From an uncultured Collinsella sp. (GTDB taxonomy: Bacteria > Actinomycetota > Coriobacteriia > Coriobacteriales > Coriobacteriaceae), in the NCBI GenBank assembly GCA_902495525.1, contig CABUXL010000002.1, positions 1 to 64,000 on the forward strand: 64,000 nucleotides of DNA, in the 5' to 3' direction. Below, piece by piece: positions 42,655 through 51,303 of this stretch. The translations under genes were made by a program, and so were the position numbers. Below the pieces are notes generated by a model. It saw only the letters and a program-made list of their open reading frames with translations, ran no database searches and had not been told where the DNA came from. Every line of letters begins with the position of its first letter. Position 1 is the stretch's first letter.

Positions 42655-43506
42655 TTAGTCAATCAGATATTTCTCGAATGCGGCCATGTTCTTGGCATCT
42701 GCCGCCGCCGGGTCATCGTAGTAACGACCGTCCGTGATTTCCTGGCCCAGCATGCCATCGAAACCATGGGCGTTGAGTGTGGCAACGAAGGCGTCCATAT
42801 CGTGCTTGCCATCGCCCCACACCAGATGGCCATACGGGTCGCCGTCGATAAAATGCATCTCGTGAATTGCCCCATCACCAAAGGCGGCAAACCAGTCCTC
42901 GAGCGTCTCGCCTGCAACGCCCATCGCGGTTGTATCAACCATGGGCTGTAAGTACGGGCTCGCGACCTCGTCAATCATGCGCTTCGCATCGGAAACCGTC
43001 GTCACAAGGTTGCTCTCCTCGGGACGCAGGCTTTCCATCGTAAGCACCAGACCGCGCTCGCCGGCATACTCCGCCAGAATGGACAAGTGCTCGCGGCTGC
43101 GCTTCCAGGCTTCCTCGCGGTCCTCGTCCCAGTCGCCCCAGCCCGAGTTGATGGACATACGGTCGCACCCAAGTACCTCGGCAAGCTCAATGCCGTGTTT
43201 AAAGTACGCCAGGCTGCGCTGTTCATGCAGCGGCTTGCGTGCGCAGTACTGCCAAGGATAGACAACATTCTCGGGGCACAGAGTACGATACCTAAGCCCA
43301 CGGTCTGCAGCCTTTTTCGCCAGGACCTCAGCCTCAAAGTAGCCCGTATGGTCGAGCGTCACATGCGGCTCCGCACACCACAGCTCAATGGACTCAAAGC
43401 CCAAGCGCTGCTGCACATCAAGGAAGTAATCGAGCGACCACATGATGTAGTGGATATTCATGCCCGCAATCTGCTCGCGGTGCAGCGTCGGTTTGGATTC
43501 AGGCAT
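42655..43506 (-). CDS. frlC: Sugar phosphate isomerase/epimerase, fructoselysine 3-epimerase-like
   Basis: 283 residues, xylose-isomerase-like TIM barrel. NIHYIMWSLDYFLDVQQRLGFESIELWCAEPHV, DRMSINSGWGDWDE, MESLRPEESNLVTT, PMVDTTAM and EMHFIDGDPYGHLVWGDG supply the metal ligands (Glu, Asp, His, Glu). FrlC interconverts psicoselysine and fructoselysine. It lies in an operon with frlB- and frlD-like genes. Stop and start codons of neighbours are close (one base to the amidohydrolase stop). Confidence 0.85.
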   Translation of the reverse strand: MPESKPTLHREQIAGMNIHYIMWSLDYFLDVQQRLGFESIELWCAEPHVTLDHTGYFEAEVLAKKAADRGLRYRTLCPENVVYPWQYCARKPLHEQRSLAYFKHGIELAEVLGCDRMSINSGWGDWDEDREEAWKRSREHLSILAEYAGERGLVLTMESLRPEESNLVTTVSDAKRMIDEVASPYLQPMVDTTAMGVAGETLEDWFAAFGDGAIHEMHFIDGDPYGHLVWGDGKHDMDAFVATLNAHGFDGMLGQEITDGRYYDDPAAADAKNMAAFEKYLID

Positions 43507-43507
43507 C

Positions 43508-45091
43508 TTATGCCTCCTTATTTCGATCGAACACGATTTGTCCGTCCGACATCGTCATATCAACCGCAAGATCACGTGCGTCGCGATAATCGAGGTCGAA
43601 CACATCCCGATCGAGCACGCAGATATCGGCAAGCTTGCCAACCTCAAGCGTACCCAGCTCGTCTTCGCGAATCAGATCGTACGCGCCCCCGGCAGTCCAA
43701 GCGCGCAAGAGCTCGACAAGCGTCAGCGTGTTGACCTCATTCACGGGCAGTCCGTCGGCGAAGAATCCGCCGCACGCGCTGTAGATTGACTCGCCCAGGC
43801 TCGGAATCAGCAGTGGCAAATCCGTTCCACAGCACACTGTGCATCCGGAATCTTCCATGCCGCGGCGATTCCAGCTGTGCAAAAGTCGCGTCTCGCCAAT
43901 TTGTCGACGCATCATCGACAGGCAATCCTCGCGCCGGTCCAGCGTCAGAATCTGCGGATAGACCTCGCAAATTCCACCTAACTTGCCAAACTCGACAAGA
44001 TCGGTCGGGTCAGAGTTCTCGAGATCGGTAATCGCATGGCGGCGAAGCATCCGTCCATGCTCGTCTCGAGGCAGCGAGGCATAGAGCGCCACGGTGCGGC
44101 GAACGGCGCCATCGCCCTGGCAATGCAAGGAGTATCGGAAGCCCTCAGCATCAATTGCACGCAGCTCGTTCTCAATCAGATCCCACTCTGGCTCCTCGAC
44201 GACCGTCTTGCCGGCAGCGCCAGCATCGGCCGTGTCCTCATAGGGGTCAATCATCTCGGCAAGCCCCACCCATACGCCGCGATCGGTCATACGGTTGAAG
44301 CCAGAAAAACGAACGAACGGTCCCCGGAAGCGCTCTCGCGCCTCGCGGGCATATGCCAGATTTGCACCGGCGCCCACCGGCTGCGACATCATAGAGACGC
44401 GAACCGTCAGCTCACCAGATTCCTCACGGCGAGCCATTTCGTCGGCAAAGCCGTAGTAGTCATCAAACGCCATCTCCTTGATGGCGGTAACGCCGCGCTC
44501 GTTAAGCATGCTCATGTAGTCCGAATACCCGGCACGCACCTCGGGCAGCGCGAGGAAATCGCTCATCATGCGCCAGATCTTCTCGGCATAGCACGCCTGG
44601 GGTGTAAAGCCGTATCGCGCACTGGCAGCAGCATTGAGAACGCAGGTCTCCGCTCCCGGTGTAAAGCAGACGACGGGGATATCGCCAAAACAATCGTCAA
44701 ACACAGCTGCCGTATTTGCGTTCTCGGCATCCGATGCCAACGTTTCGGGTAGGTTGTGGCCAAAAGCCGCCGCGCAATCCGGATGATCTTCTTTCCATGC
44801 ACGCAAGAGCGACACAGCCTCTTTGGCATCAGCGATGCCGGAGAGATCAGACCCCAACATCCGCAGCGCCCAACCTGTATAGAAGGTATGCACATCGATC
44901 AGGCCAGGCATGACAGTGCGGTCGCCCAGGTCAACTACCTCGTCCGCCTGGGTCAAATACGAAGCTAGCTCACACTTGGCGCCAACAGCCTCAATTCGAT
45001 TGCCACGGACCGCTACGAAACCTTCAAACGGCAGGTCCCCCGTACCGGTAAAGACGCTCTTAGACGTCAGGACCGTCAAACGATCAGACAT
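43508..45091 (-). CDS. Amidohydrolase family protein (YtcJ-like)
   Basis: 527 residues. A composite metal-dependent hydrolase domain wraps a TIM barrel: MPGLIDVHTFYTGW near the N-terminus, RYSLHCQGDGAVRRT, GTDLPLLIP, and the closing TVGELLRAWT-type segment with EDELGTLEVGKLADICVLD. The usual HxH metal motif reads DVHTFYTG, so the second histidine is missing, as in part of the YtcJ group. ATG 45091 follows AGGTGG, which overlaps the transporter's stop region. It may remove an N-acyl or carbamoyl group before FrlC/FrlB action. Confidence 0.83.
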   Translation of the reverse strand: MSDRLTVLTSKSVFTGTGDLPFEGFVAVRGNRIEAVGAKCELASYLTQADEVVDLGDRTVMPGLIDVHTFYTGWALRMLGSDLSGIADAKEAVSLLRAWKEDHPDCAAAFGHNLPETLASDAENANTAAVFDDCFGDIPVVCFTPGAETCVLNAAASARYGFTPQACYAEKIWRMMSDFLALPEVRAGYSDYMSMLNERGVTAIKEMAFDDYYGFADEMARREESGELTVRVSMMSQPVGAGANLAYAREARERFRGPFVRFSGFNRMTDRGVWVGLAEMIDPYEDTADAGAAGKTVVEEPEWDLIENELRAIDAEGFRYSLHCQGDGAVRRTVALYASLPRDEHGRMLRRHAITDLENSDPTDLVEFGKLGGICEVYPQILTLDRREDCLSMMRRQIGETRLLHSWNRRGMEDSGCTVCCGTDLPLLIPSLGESIYSACGGFFADGLPVNEVNTLTLVELLRAWTAGGAYDLIREDELGTLEVGKLADICVLDRDVFDLDYRDARDLAVDMTMSDGQIVFDRNKEA

Positions 45092-45100
45092 CACAACCAC

Positions 45101-46564
45101 CTACACCGGAAGCATGCCAGAGATTGCCGTTACGATCAGGCCAAAGACGACCATGAAAATGAAGAACTTCCAAATGGTCTTCCACCATTGGCCAAACGAA
45201 ATCCTAGCCACGGCAAGACCGGCGACCGTCATGCCCGCCACGGGGCTGATGGTGTTGATGGTCTGGTTGGCAAACTGGAGCGCGGTGACGGCCGCCTCGG
45301 GATTGAGGCCCATGAGCTCGGTCAGGGGGCCCATAACGGGCATGGTGAGCGCCGCCAGGCCAGAACTCGAGGGAACCAGCAAAGAGAGCAGGCCAAGGAC
45401 GATATACATAAACGTGGTGTAGACGGCGGCGGGTGCACCGGCAAGCGCAGTAGCGAGCGCCTGGAGGATGGTGTCGATGATCATGCCGCCCTCGGCGATG
45501 ACCAGAATACCGCGAGCGATACCGATAACGATGGCAGCGTACGCAAAGTCGGCAAGACCCTTAACGAACTCCTCTGCGATCGTCTGCTGGTCAAGACCGC
45601 CCAGGATACCGGCAAGCAAGCCCATGCCAAGGAACACGGCGGAAATCTCATTCATGTACCAGCCCTGGGTAACAAGACCCCAGACGATAATGCCCATACC
45701 GCAAGCAAAATCGATAAGCACGAGCTTCTGACGGATAGTGAACTCTTCCTCGATGGAGGCATCGGTCACGGAAAACTCAATACGCTTGAGCTTATCGTCC
45801 TCGTACACAATGGACGACTCGGGTTTTTTCTTGACGCGCATGGCGTAGCGCATGGCCCATGCGATACCGACGGCAGTGAAGATGACCCAAGAAACGGCAC
45901 GCAGCCACAGTTGCGGATTACCCTCGATGCCAATGATGCCTTGGGCGATCAAAACATTAAACGGGTCGATGGTCGAAGCACAATATCCCAAGTTAGGACC
46001 AAGGAAGCAGATGATGAATGCCGTCATCGAGTCATACCCGATACCCATCATGATGGGAATGAAGATGGCATAGAACGGCAGGGCTTCCTCAGACATACCA
46101 AACGTAGTGCCGCAAATGGACAGCAACGTCATCGTGATGGGAATGATGAGGATGTCCTTGTTCTTGAGCTTTTTAATCACACGGCTCATGCCGGCATTCA
46201 AAGCGTTGGTCTTGGTGATGATTGCGAACGATCCGCCAATCAATAAGACGAACGCAACAACGTCGGCAGCCTCCTGGATGCCCTTAGTGGGCGCTTGCAG
46301 GACCGCGAAGATATCCTGACCCAGATTGATGGTCTCGCCGGTCTCGGAATCGGTGTAGTTCTTATCGACCTGTTCATAGGTTCCAGCAACGGCGACTTCA
46401 CGCTCGCCCGCCGCTGTCGAAATCGTCTTGCGCTGATACTGACCAGAGGGAACGATCCAAGTCAGGACCGCAAAGACAACGATCAGCAAGAACATGATCG
46501 TATAGACATGCGGTAATTTGAACTTAAAACGTCTGTTTGTCTTCTTCGCCTTCGTATCTGACAT
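45101..46564 (-). CDS. YfcC family membrane transporter
   Basis: 487 residues with about 12 membrane segments. It starts with a basic tail and KLPHVYTIMFLLIVVFAVLTWIVPSGQYQ, then has ICGTTFGMSEEALPFYAIFIP, FLGPNLGYCASTIDPFNVLIAQ and LLVPSSSGLAALTMPVMGPL. These are hallmarks of the YfcC family of secondary carriers for basic amino acids or peptides. As first gene of the operon it likely imports the Amadori compound or an N-substituted amino acid. ATG 46564 follows GGAGG. A palindrome (46607-46629) lies upstream. Confidence 0.87.
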   Translation of the reverse strand: MSDTKAKKTNRRFKFKLPHVYTIMFLLIVVFAVLTWIVPSGQYQRKTISTAAGEREVAVAGTYEQVDKNYTDSETGETINLGQDIFAVLQAPTKGIQEAADVVAFVLLIGGSFAIITKTNALNAGMSRVIKKLKNKDILIIPITMTLLSICGTTFGMSEEALPFYAIFIPIMMGIGYDSMTAFIICFLGPNLGYCASTIDPFNVLIAQGIIGIEGNPQLWLRAVSWVIFTAVGIAWAMRYAMRVKKKPESSIVYEDDKLKRIEFSVTDASIEEEFTIRQKLVLIDFACGMGIIVWGLVTQGWYMNEISAVFLGMGLLAGILGGLDQQTIAEEFVKGLADFAYAAIVIGIARGILVIAEGGMIIDTILQALATALAGAPAAVYTTFMYIVLGLLSLLVPSSSGLAALTMPVMGPLTELMGLNPEAAVTALQFANQTINTISPVAGMTVAGLAVARISFGQWWKTIWKFFIFMVVFGLIVTAISGMLPV

Positions 46565-46606
46565 AGATACCTCCAAAGAACTCGAGACTGCATCGCATCT
46601 CGCTTC

Positions 46607-46629
46607 AACGTTTGCACAAGGCAAACGTT
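46607..46629 (-). promoter_or_regulatory. Candidate operator, perfect 9-bp inverted repeat
   Basis: AACGTTTGC and GCAAACGTT are exact complements separated by ACAAG. They stand 43 bases before the transporter start, at the head of the ten-gene operon. The position fits a repressor or catabolite-control site. It does not look like a terminator, as no T-run follows. Confidence 0.6.
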
Positions 46630-46735
46630 CTATGACGTCCCATAGATTACCAGCAGCTTTTCCCGTCATCAAGATAATTTCAAACTGATTGCCGCAACGC
46701 GGTTGAACGGTTGCGTTTGCGCCGTGAACGGTATG

Positions 46736-46770
46736 GAAACGCCCGGTGAGATGATCAACCGGGCGCTTCC
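46736..46770 (-). terminator. Terminator after the GntR gene
   Basis: On the minus strand CGCCCGGT and ACCGGGCG pair around TGATCATCTC, then TTTCC. It separates the GntR gene from the operon it probably controls. Confidence 0.75.
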
Positions 46771-46782
46771 ATTCGCAATGTC

Positions 46783-47526
46783 CTAGATGTCAAAAACGTA
46801 GCGAGACCCAACGATTCGCTGACGACCGATGATAAACGGCCGCCGCTGCTCATCGAAAAAGAAGGCTTCCATATAAAACAAGGGTTCGCCAACGGGAACT
46901 GCCAACAGTCGAGCGACCTCGGGCGACGCGCACGCGATCTCGAGCGTGCACGGGTCGGTAAACGCGGGCGTGCGGCCCGTCCGGTTGCGCACGAACTCAA
47001 AAATGGATTGGTTAGATAGAGGTGCCGTTGATAGATAGGCGTTGTCCTCGTAAACGTATATGTTGTTCTCGAGCATGACAGGGACGCCATCGGCAGTGCG
47101 CACGCGCTCAACGCAAATCAAGTCAGTTCCAACGGGAACACCAAAGAACTGCGCTTCGGTGGAATCCGCCGGCAGTATCTTTCTCGAAATGACACACGCC
47201 CCCGGTTCCATTCCGTTAACGCGGCATGCGTCCGAAAAACTCTGGACGTCATCCTCCTGGCGAATCTTGCGCTTGAGCTTGGGGGCATTAACAAACGTGC
47301 CTTTCCCCTGTCGCTTCGTTAGATAGCCCTGCTGGACGAGCTCCTCAATAGCGCGCCGCACGGTAACGCGGCCAACTTTATAGCTCTCAGCCAATTCGAA
47401 TTCGTTGGGTATCCGCGCGCCTGCCTTGTAGGCGCCGGAGTTGATTTCGTTTTTAATGATATCGATAACCTGTTGGTACAGCGGTATCGCTGCTTTACCG
47501 TCAGTTAGCCCTTCAGTCGGTGGCAT
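46783..47526 (-). CDS. GntR family regulator with UTRA domain
   Basis: 247 residues. The N-terminal winged helix has IPLYQQVIDIIKNEINSGAYKAGARIPNEFELAESYKVGRVTVRRAIEELVQQGYLTKRQGKGTFV. The C-terminal UTRA ligand domain has CVISRKILPADSTEAQFFGVPVGTDLICVERVR and EAFFFDEQRRPFIIGRQRIVG. This HutC/FrlR-type regulator sits directly upstream of the fructoselysine operon on the same strand, so it is the likely local repressor. GAGGG precedes the ATG. Confidence 0.9.
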   Translation of the reverse strand: MPPTEGLTDGKAAIPLYQQVIDIIKNEINSGAYKAGARIPNEFELAESYKVGRVTVRRAIEELVQQGYLTKRQGKGTFVNAPKLKRKIRQEDDVQSFSDACRVNGMEPGACVISRKILPADSTEAQFFGVPVGTDLICVERVRTADGVPVMLENNIYVYEDNAYLSTAPLSNQSIFEFVRNRTGRTPAFTDPCTLEIACASPEVARLLAVPVGEPLFYMEAFFFDEQRRPFIIGRQRIVGSRYVFDI

Positions 47527-47550
47527 ATACCCTCTCCCAGCACAATTAAG

Positions 47551-47597
47551 TCAAAAGCGGGCTCAAGGGCATTCAACAAGCCCTTGAGCCCGCATTA
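47551..47597 (-). terminator. Intrinsic terminator after the HAD phosphatase gene
   Basis: On the minus strand GCGGGCTCAAGGGC and GCCCTTGAGCCCGC form a 14-bp perfect stem with loop TTGTTGAAT, followed by TTTTGACTT. It insulates the GntR gene. Confidence 0.88.
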
Positions 47598-47676
47598 GCA
47601 TAAAGTATGCTTGCTGCCGCACCAAAATGTTGGCTATTTACTCATCTGACCCGAAAAACGCGCAACTACCGCGCTC

Positions 47677-48336
47677 CTAAGAAAGCGTGAGCAGCTCCGG
47701 CAGCTGGTCGATAATCTTGTCCGCGGCATCCTGGCTAAAGCCAAAGCGCTCCTCGCGCTTGGCAATGACTGTCAGGCCGGCTCGTTTGCCGGCAGTGATG
47801 CCGGGCACCGAATCCTCAACGCAGCAGCAGCGATTCGCGGGCAGCCCCAGCAGGTCCAGCGCATGCAGGTAGATGTCGGGCTCGGGCTTGCTCTCCTTAA
47901 ACTGCTCGCCGCTCACCACATACTCAAAGGCATCCGACAGCCCGCACGCGTTGAGCACTTCCTCGATGCTAACCATGGGCGACGAGCTGGCAAGCGCCAC
48001 GCGAACGCCACGGCGCGGCAGCTCTCGAATCGTATCCACGGCGCCTGGGTTAATCAAAGCCTGATAGTCGCGCGGACGCTTATGCGCCCACTCGTCCCAA
48101 CGGGCCAACGCTTCCTCGCCAGTAAAATGCCCCTTACCGGCGCGCTCAAACCAATCGACCAGCATATGCAGGAAGAACTGATGCGAGGTACCGACCTGCC
48201 CATTCAACTCCTCTTGAGTCAGGTTAAGCCCAAGCTCCTTGGCAAACGCGGCAGTCTCGCCCAGGTAGTAATACTCGGTATCGACAATGACGCCGTCCAT
48301 GTCAAAGATAACGGCGTCGAACGGAAATGCGGACAC
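47677..48336 (-). CDS. HAD family phosphatase (beta-phosphoglucomutase-like)
   Basis: 219 residues from GTG 48336, which is preceded by GGGAGG. The motifs are DAVIFDMDGVIVDTE (nucleophile Asp), LASSSP (motif II), KPEPDIYLHAL (motif III Lys) and VEDSVPGITAGKRAG (motif IV). The four-helix cap is of the PGMB/phosphatase type. An in-frame extension upstream has no SD. The substrate is not predictable; it follows a Cof-type HAD gene after a terminator. Confidence 0.85.
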   Translation of the reverse strand: MSAFPFDAVIFDMDGVIVDTEYYYLGETAAFAKELGLNLTQEELNGQVGTSHQFFLHMLVDWFERAGKGHFTGEEALARWDEWAHKRPRDYQALINPGAVDTIRELPRRGVRVALASSSPMVSIEEVLNACGLSDAFEYVVSGEQFKESKPEPDIYLHALDLLGLPANRCCCVEDSVPGITAGKRAGLTVIAKREERFGFSQDAADKIIDQLPELLTLS

Positions 48337-48353
48337 GGCACCCTCCCTAACAA

Positions 48354-48378
48354 AAGGGCGCCTGTAAGCAGGCGCCCG
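48354..48378 (-). terminator. Intrinsic terminator between the two HAD genes
   Basis: On the minus strand GGGCGCCT and AGGCGCCC pair around GCTTAC and are followed by TTTTGTT. The SD of the downstream gene starts only a few bases later. Confidence 0.85.
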
Positions 48379-48399
48379 AACCATGCATTATCGGCGATT

Positions 48400-49242
48400 C
48401 TAGCCCAGCAGCTTATCCAGCGCCACTGCAATACCATCTTCGTTGTTATTGGCGGTCACCATCTGGGCCACAGCCTTAACCTCATCGACGGCGTTGCCCA
48501 TGGCAATACCGGTGCCGGCCCACTCAATCATGGACTTGTCGTTCTGGCCGTCGCCAAACGATACGACCTCACTGGCATCGATGCCGAGCTTGGGCAGGGC
48601 ACCCTCGAGCGCACGGGTCTTGTCGATACCGGGCGCCGTGTACTCAAAGTACCAGTCGGCCGTAAACATGCCCGAAAGCGTCTGGGTAAAGGGCGCATAC
48701 ATCTCCTCGTAATGCGCCTGCAGGTAGGCCGGATCGCCCGCCGTCAACAGCTTGTCCACGGGATAAGCATCAGCGACCTCATGCAGGCTCTCGACCTCGC
48801 GAATCTTAAGATCGCACGCGTCGCGCTCATACTTGACGATATTCTTCTGCGAGCCGTCAGGCAGCGTGATCATGCAATGGTACGAGTCCTCGACGTGCAA
48901 ATCGCGACCGAGCGAAATCATAGGAATCACGTCAAAATTACGCAGGTGATCAATCAGGCGATGCAATTCGTCGGCAGGCATAGCCTGATCGAACAGCACC
49001 TCATCGGTCTGAGCGTCGACCACATGCGCGCCATTAAAGGCAACTAGCAGACCGTCATGGTTTTGAAGGTCGAGCTCCTGCGCCAAGGCGTGCAGCCCCC
49101 ATGCGGGACGGCCCGAAGCCAAGATGAGCTTAATGCCCGACTCCTGCGCCGCGAGCAGCTTCTCGCGCGTACGCGGGCTGATGACCTTTTGGTCGTTGGT
49201 GAGCGTACCGTCGATATCCATCGCAATGGCTTTGATTGCCAT
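48400..49242 (-). CDS. Cof-type HAD-IIB hydrolase
   Basis: 280 residues. IKAIAMDIDGTLTNDQKVIS is motif I, LASGRPAWGLHALAQEL motif II, and VVSFGDGQNDKSMIEWAGTGIAMGNAVDEVKA the motif IV of Cof/YidA sugar phosphatases. AAGGAGG precedes ATG 49242. These enzymes dephosphorylate sugar phosphates or FMN; the specific substrate is unknown. Confidence 0.9.
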   Translation of the reverse strand: MAIKAIAMDIDGTLTNDQKVISPRTREKLLAAQESGIKLILASGRPAWGLHALAQELDLQNHDGLLVAFNGAHVVDAQTDEVLFDQAMPADELHRLIDHLRNFDVIPMISLGRDLHVEDSYHCMITLPDGSQKNIVKYERDACDLKIREVESLHEVADAYPVDKLLTAGDPAYLQAHYEEMYAPFTQTLSGMFTADWYFEYTAPGIDKTRALEGALPKLGIDASEVVSFGDGQNDKSMIEWAGTGIAMGNAVDEVKAVAQMVTANNNEDGIAVALDKLLG

Positions 49243-49731
49243 ATATGCCTCCTTGCATCGTTTTTATCGCGCACTATCTTATCCGAGCCGGGGCACGTTC
49301 GCACAGCGCGCGTATGACGGTTGCAAAACCACCCCATTTGAAACAAACGCAAAAAAGTACTTGCAAAGACGCGTTCCGACATATAAGTTGATAAAAGACC
49401 GCCGTTGCGGTTTTAAGTAGATCGAGCATATGAAGTTTGAGTTTTAGCGTGTAAGAGAAAGAAGATCGGCAAAGTACAACCCCAAACGCAATGACAACTT
49501 AATGAGGTAACTGCCACATGTGAGGCACCCCGGGCATTGCTGTCTCGATTTTGAGCACGATGCCTTCCGCCTTGCATGGGCCGTCCTATCCCGCCCCTGC
49601 AGCAACTGCCTCACGGGCACATTGAAAACCGCATAGCACCCCAACGTCAGCACATCACCCACGGCAAGCACATCACTCACGACAACCAACACATCAACAA
49701 ACAGCACGAACATCAACCGATTGGAGAAGCT
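49243..49731 (+). other. Long leader/intergenic region before the ClpP-TraG operon
   Basis: Nearly 490 bases without a supported gene. At 49361-49386 TTGCAA and TATAAG are about 15 bases apart and could be a plus-strand promoter. The last 150 bases are A/C-rich with repeated ACATCA/CAACACAT runs (49640-49715), which reads like an unstructured leader. No hairpin terminator was seen. Confidence 0.5.
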
Positions 49732-50622
49732 ATGACAAACCACCACGCTGAAGACGGCGATAAGAAAAGCATTCTGGATGCCCGCATTGAGCGAGCATAT
49801 GCAAACGAATATGACGCCGCCTTTGCCGCCGCGACCATCAAGAACTACGCGTCGCTACCGCTCGCGACGATCTTGGCCGACCACCCTCAACTGCTGAAGC
49901 GCTGCACAAAGATCATGGGCGACCCCGACATTCGCAAGCTGACAGACCCCTATGCCCCAAAACGCGACAACGCTTCGTACGTTCTTACCGTAGGCTGCCT
50001 GGCCCATATGCTTACGGCGCTCGACACGAAACTCAAGCTCGAATGGGAGCCCGACGAGCGTCATGAACTCGAAAGCAAACGGAACACCCTGCGCACCGCA
50101 CTGTTCCTTCCGTTGGACGGCCTCAAGCGCTGCAACGTCGAGCTCAATACACAGGCGCGGCAAAAGCCCGGGACCACGGGGCAGAAAACTCCAAGACCCC
50201 ATGCGGCCATCGTCGACCGCAACCGATATAACCGCATGACCGCGCACTTTTCCGCCGAGGGAGCAGCCATAAGGACGCTGATCGACCTGCTGTGCCTCCT
50301 GAGCATCAACGAGCTATTTGAGGGCTATCTCGCCCTTGTTCCCGCGACGGCACCCAAGTCGGTAGCAAAGATCATCGAGACCTGCAGACGCCAGTTTGAG
50401 CGCCATCGCAATGGCAGCGAGATGAACGCCAGCATCGCGCAGTACTACGCGGCTCATTACAAAAATGACGGATGTGCCCCTGTCGAGCATCAGCTGCGGC
50501 TCGCCTACACCACGCCCGCCGCAACGCTCCATCGCTTTGGAGCCCTTGGCGCTTGCGAGCCGCACGAACAGGCAGCCTGCCCCACAACCGAGCTCGATCT
50601 CAGGCTCGGACGAACCCTGTAG
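49732..50622 (+). CDS. Hypothetical protein, first gene of the ClpP-TraG operon
   Basis: 296 residues, soluble, mostly helical and rich in Arg, Leu and Ala, with no signal peptide. ATG 49732 follows GGAG. I recognise no domain. Its middle (LESKRNTLRTALFLPLDGLKRCNVEL) and NRYNRMTAHFSAEGAAIRTLIDLLCLL look like helical bundles. It lies 63 bases before the ClpP-like gene. A regulator or an adaptor for the protease/ATPase are possibilities from position only. Confidence 0.65.
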   Translation: MTNHHAEDGDKKSILDARIERAYANEYDAAFAAATIKNYASLPLATILADHPQLLKRCTKIMGDPDIRKLTDPYAPKRDNASYVLTVGCLAHMLTALDTKLKLEWEPDERHELESKRNTLRTALFLPLDGLKRCNVELNTQARQKPGTTGQKTPRPHAAIVDRNRYNRMTAHFSAEGAAIRTLIDLLCLLSINELFEGYLALVPATAPKSVAKIIETCRRQFERHRNGSEMNASIAQYYAAHYKNDGCAPVEHQLRLAYTTPAATLHRFGALGACEPHEQAACPTTELDLRLGRTL

Positions 50623-50685
50623 CCCGCCAGCCCCTCCGCGGGCAACAATCCTATTCCACAACACAACCAACAGAAAGGAGTCCTC

Positions 50686-51303
50686 ATGGACACCAATCAT
50701 TCCCCCATCATCAGCCCCCTCACCATGCGTGAATCCGCCCGAGGTATCACGCTCACCAGCATTTACGATGAGATGCTCGCCCGTCGCGAGCTCTCCGTCA
50801 TGGGAAATATCGAAACCCCGATGGCCCACGACCTATGCCAGCAGATCCGCCTGCTCGATGCCACCGACCCCAGCCGCCCCATCACCATATTTGTCGCCAG
50901 CGCCGGCGGAAGCGTGCGATCGGGTCTTGCGATCTATGACGCCATGCGCCTCGCATCGTGCCCCATCCGCACCGTCTGCCTGGAATTCGCCGCGTCCATG
51001 GGCGCCGTGATCTTTATGGGCGGCGACGATCGCCGTATGGCGCCCCATGCAGAGCTTATGATTCACGACCCGCTGATCCCCCAGGGGGCAGGCGGCTCGG
51101 CACTTGCGCTGCAGGAAACCAGCCGGCGTCTCATGCAGACCCGCAAGACCCTCACGCAAATCCTCTCGGACCGCAGCGGCCTCACGCCCAAGCGCATCCA
51201 GTCCCTCACTGCAAAAGACACCTACCTTTCGGCCGAGCGCGCCGTCGAGCTCGGCTTTGCCCACAAAATCCTCTCGACCACCAAGGAGGTCGCCCATGTC
51301 TAA
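50686..51303 (+). CDS. ClpP-like serine protease
   Basis: 205 residues, crotonase-like ClpP fold. The catalytic triad is readable as Ser104 (EFAASMGAVIFMGG), His127 (ELMIHDPL) and Asp178 (TAKDTYLSAERAVELG). The oxyanion glycines in FVASAGGSVRSGLAIYD are present. It differs from housekeeping ClpP (variant N-terminus, no TARNED-type context), so it is an accessory paralogue. SD GAAAGGAG is good. Its stop overlaps the start of the TraG-like gene, showing tight coupling to an ATPase that is not a Clp unfoldase. Confidence 0.85.
   Translation: MDTNHSPIISPLTMRESARGITLTSIYDEMLARRELSVMGNIETPMAHDLCQQIRLLDATDPSRPITIFVASAGGSVRSGLAIYDAMRLASCPIRTVCLEFAASMGAVIFMGGDDRRMAPHAELMIHDPLIPQGAGGSALALQETSRRLMQTRKTLTQILSDRSGLTPKRIQSLTAKDTYLSAERAVELGFAHKILSTTKEVAHV

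Noticed and set aside
49243..49731. Plasmid origin or relaxase origin of transfer before the TraG-like operon
   Set aside because: No iterons, nick-site-like motif or replication gene is visible; only an A/C-rich leader and a weak promoter candidate.
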